Shown here one piece after another: positions 61,977-64,000 of a DNA stretch of 64,000 bases. Each line of letters opens with the position of its first letter. Positions within the stretch are counted from its first letter, which is position 1. The notes under the pieces were generated by a model, which was not told the DNA's origin, did not search any database, and saw nothing but the letters and a program-made list of their open reading frames with translations. Source of the stretch: Halalkalicoccus tibetensis (lineage in GTDB: Archaea; Halobacteriota; Halobacteria; Halobacteriales; Halalkalicoccaceae); NCBI RefSeq assembly GCF_037996645.1, contig NZ_JBBMXV010000004.1, positions 335,684 through 399,683 of the forward strand, read 5' to 3'. The position numbers and the translations under genes are program-made.

Positions 61977-62710
61977 CGGAACGGATCGAGGGTCTCGGCG
62001 CCGTACGAGAGCGATTCGTGGGGGTCGGCCGGCTCGTCGTGTTCGTATATGTACCACTCGACGCCCGCCGACCGGGCGGCCTCGGCGCAGGCCTCGAGAT
62101 CGAGGTCGCCCTCGCCGAGCTCGGTCGGGGAGGCCGACGCCGCGTCGGCGTCCGCGAAGTGGACGTGCGAGATCCGCTCGCCGTAGCGATCGAGGAGGGC
62201 GACCGGATCCGCGCCGCCGGCGTTCGCCCAGCCCAGATCGAGCTCGAAGCCGATCGACCCGTCGGTTCGTTCGAGCAGCTCGTCCATCGCGCTGTGTCCG
62301 CCACAGTCGACGAACTCCTGGTCGTGGTTGTGGTAGTGCAGCGTGAAACCGTCGTCTGCGAGCCGCCCCGCGACGTCGTTTAGGCGTTCCGCGATCTCGG
62401 CGACGGCCGCCTCGCTCTCGAAGTGCGGGGGGTCGAGCCACGGGACGACGAGGTCCTCCGCGCCCAGTTCGTCGTAGAGCGCCGTCGTCTCCCCGTAGTC
62501 GTCCTCGAGCGCGTCGAGGCCGACGTGGGCCGCGGCGACCTCCAAGCCCGTCCCCTCGAGGGTCGCGAGGACTTCGTTCGTGTCGGCCCCGGCCACCCGG
62601 TGGGCGAACTCGACGCCGTCGAGGGACGTCTCGGCGACCGATTCGAGGACGGCCGGGAGGGGGTCGTCGATCCCGCGGAGCGTGTACAGCTGGACGGCGG
62701 TCCGTGCCAT
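61973..62710 (-). CDS. Sugar phosphate isomerase/epimerase-like TIM barrel (AP endonuclease 2 family)
   Basis: 245 residues of the xylose isomerase-like/IolE superfamily. Visible features are TAVQLYTLRGIDDPL at the start, FTLHYHNHDQEF (metal-binding histidines and glutamate) near 125, GFELDLGWANAGG, and HVHFADADA. These enzymes handle inositol- or sugar-derived ketones. The neighbours on both sides belong to sugar-acid metabolism, so a role there is likely. The start at 62710 (MARTAVQLYT) is favoured over 62734. Substrate unknown. Confidence 0.83.
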   Translation of the reverse strand: MARTAVQLYTLRGIDDPLPAVLESVAETSLDGVEFAHRVAGADTNEVLATLEGTGLEVAAAHVGLDALEDDYGETTALYDELGAEDLVVPWLDPPHFESEAAVAEIAERLNDVAGRLADDGFTLHYHNHDQEFVDCGGHSAMDELLERTDGSIGFELDLGWANAGGADPVALLDRYGERISHVHFADADAASASPTELGEGDLDLEACAEAARSAGVEWYIYEHDEPADPHESLSYGAETLDPFR

Positions 62711-62806
62711 ACCCTGACTCCCACGGCGAGCCACGGTAAAGCTGTCGCGTCGCGACCGGGACCCGCCACTCGAAAGTCATTTGTCGCTGTGTCGACGCCA
62801 TCGGGT

Positions 62807-63226
62807 ATGGCATCCACGCGCGCACACCACGTCGGCGTGACGGTCGCGGACCTCGAAGGAGCCGTCGAGTTCTACCGGGACGTCCTCGGGCTCGACGTGC
62901 TGGATCGGTTCACGGTCTCCGGGGAGGCGTTCGCGTCGGCGGTCGGCGTCGAGGGGGCGACCGGGGAGTTCGTCCATCTCGACGCCGACGGCGCTCGGAT
63001 AGAACTGATCGAATACGAGCCCGAGGGCGAGGAGCGAACGGTCCCGAGCGTGAACCAGCCGGGCGCGACCCACGTCGGGCTCGCCGTCTCGGACCTCGAC
63101 GGGTTCCACAAGTCGCTCCCCGACGGCGTCGGGACCCTGAGCGAACCCCGAACGACGGACACCGGATCCCGGATCCTGTTCGTCCGCGACCCCGAGGACA
63201 ACCTCGTCGAGCTCATCGAAGCCTGA
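62807..63226 (+). CDS. VOC-superfamily protein, glyoxalase-like
   Basis: 139 residues with the paired-repeat VOC fold. It opens AHHVGVTVADLEGAVEFYRDVLGLD and ends ILFVRDPEDNLVELIEA, giving metal ligands from the early histidine and the late glutamate. A middle histidine lies in ATHVGLAVSDLDGFH. It resembles methylmalonyl-CoA epimerase/glyoxalase-type members of this superfamily; those differ in substrate more than in visible sequence. It is divergent from the isomerase gene. No clear operon partner; the next gene is 237 bp downstream on the same strand. Confidence 0.8.
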   Translation: MASTRAHHVGVTVADLEGAVEFYRDVLGLDVLDRFTVSGEAFASAVGVEGATGEFVHLDADGARIELIEYEPEGEERTVPSVNQPGATHVGLAVSDLDGFHKSLPDGVGTLSEPRTTDTGSRILFVRDPEDNLVELIEA

Positions 63227-63463
63227 CCGAAGCCGGCGATCGGCCAACCGCCACCGGTAGTTTCATGGTGTAAGGCCGTCAGATCACGTCGAGAGCTGCT
63301 GCTCGGGGATCAGTCGTCTCGGGCCTGAAGGGAGGGAGCGTTCGGTCGTTACCACGCCATCGGCAAGCGGCCGGGCTCGACCTACTGGCCACGACCCTCG
63401 CGGAAACCACGGGACGACCGAAGGACTCATCGAAGCGAAGCGAGAACGCCTCCTCGAGCTCGA

Positions 63464-64000
63464 ATGACCGAACTCGTCGACTACGACCTGTACGAAGTAC
63501 CGCCGCGGTGGCTCTTCCTCCGCCTCGAGACCAGCGACGGCCTGGTCGGCTGGGGCGAACCCGTCGTCGAGGGTCGCGCCAAGACCGTCCGCGCGGCCGT
63601 CGAGGAGCTGCTCGATAGCTACCTGCTCGGCGAGGACCCCTCGCGGATCGAGGACCACTGGCAGACGATGTACCGCGGCGGGTTCTACAGGGGTGGTCCG
63701 ATCCTCATGAGCGCGATCGCCGGGATCGACCAGGCGCTCTGGGACATCAAGGGCAAGCGCTTCGGCGCGCCGGTCCACGAACTGCTGGGCGGCCGCGCCC
63801 GTGATCGAATCAGGGTCTATCAGTGGATCGGCGGCGACCGACCTGGCGAAGTCGGCGAAGCCGCGGCGGAAAAGGTCTCGGAGGGCTTTACGGGCCTGAA
63901 GATGAACGCGACCAGCGAGCTCCGGCGGGTCGACACCCCCGCCGCGGTCCGGGAGGCCGAGGAGCGCCTCGGCGAGGTCCGCGAGGCGGTCGGCCCCGAG
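63464..64000 (+). CDS. dgoD: Galactonate dehydratase-like enolase-superfamily enzyme (partial)
   Basis: The first 179 residues of a mandelate racemase/muconate lactonizing enzyme-type protein, running off the window edge. Features of the D-galactonate/related acid dehydratases are LFLRLETSDGLVGWGEPVVEGR, the capping-domain stretch YRGGFYRGGPILMSAIAGIDQALWDIKGK and VHELLGGRARDRIRVYQWIGG. The catalytic residues of the barrel lie beyond the edge. It would dehydrate galactonate or a similar sugar acid to a 2-keto-3-deoxy acid, the same product class as UxuA. The ATG at 63464 is chosen because the protein starts at the expected first strand. Confidence 0.85.
   Translation, partial: MTELVDYDLYEVPPRWLFLRLETSDGLVGWGEPVVEGRAKTVRAAVEELLDSYLLGEDPSRIEDHWQTMYRGGFYRGGPILMSAIAGIDQALWDIKGKRFGAPVHELLGGRARDRIRVYQWIGGDRPGEVGEAAAEKVSEGFTGLKMNATSELRRVDTPAAVREAEERLGEVREAVGPE

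Overview
The window is a piece of a haloarchaeal chromosome (class Halobacteria). The DNA is GC-rich throughout, the predicted proteins are strongly acidic, the informational genes are archaeal (Rpo11, Dph2, a METTL5-like methyltransferase), and many genes have a TATA-like A/T stretch about 25 bp before the start codon, as in leaderless haloarchaeal transcripts. I cannot name the species. I see no rRNA, tRNA, CRISPR array or intact insertion sequence.

Layout. 0-9.4 kb: housekeeping and conserved haloarchaeal genes (rpo11, rhomboid protease, METTL5-like methyltransferase, HSL-type hydrolase, dph2, YlbF-type regulator, UlaG-like hydrolase, a HisG-like paralogue). 9.4-19 kb: a seven-gene minus-strand operon joining a tripartite tricarboxylate (Tct) transporter to a VOC protein, a cupin, a fused FAD/Fe-S 2-hydroxyacid dehydrogenase and a tautomerase, followed by a tartrate/D-malate dehydrogenase-type enzyme. 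19-28 kb: a crotonase plus CaiB pair, a second FAD/Fe-S dehydrogenase, a second CaiB with a thiamine-diphosphate enzyme, and a D-2-hydroxyacid dehydrogenase. 28-43.6 kb: a lactate/malate block (MFS carrier, two tandem MaeB-type malic enzymes, lutC and a lutB-CCG fusion, lactate permease, third FAD/Fe-S dehydrogenase, CitE-type lyase). 44-48.3 kb: an IclR regulator, conserved haloarchaeal genes and an integrase operon. 48.3-57.9 kb: Rieske oxygenase, IclR regulator, dimethylglycine/sarcosine dehydrogenase, threonine/serine ammonia-lyase, BCCT transporter and monomeric sarcosine oxidase. 58-64 kb: sugar-acid genes (mannonate dehydratase, SDR, Gfo/Idh/MocA, TIM-barrel isomerase, galactonate dehydratase-like).

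How the genes work together. Most of the window feeds small carboxylic acids into pyruvate and the TCA cycle: lactate and other 2-hydroxyacids through three FAD/Fe-S dehydrogenases and the Lut proteins, C4 acids through malic enzymes and the tartrate-type dehydrogenase. The 48-58 kb cluster encodes nearly a complete glycine betaine route (uptake, betaine to dimethylglycine to sarcosine to glycine, and serine to pyruvate). That is notable because betaine is also a common osmolyte in halophiles.

Most interesting non-coding signal. Two copies of a 148-bp structured element (484-631 on the minus strand, 19041-19188 on the plus strand) keep identical spacing. One hairpin keeps an 11-bp stem and 6-nt loop with unrelated sequence, and a second shows a compensatory base-pair change. 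Each copy ends 36-39 nt before a start codon, in sense orientation.
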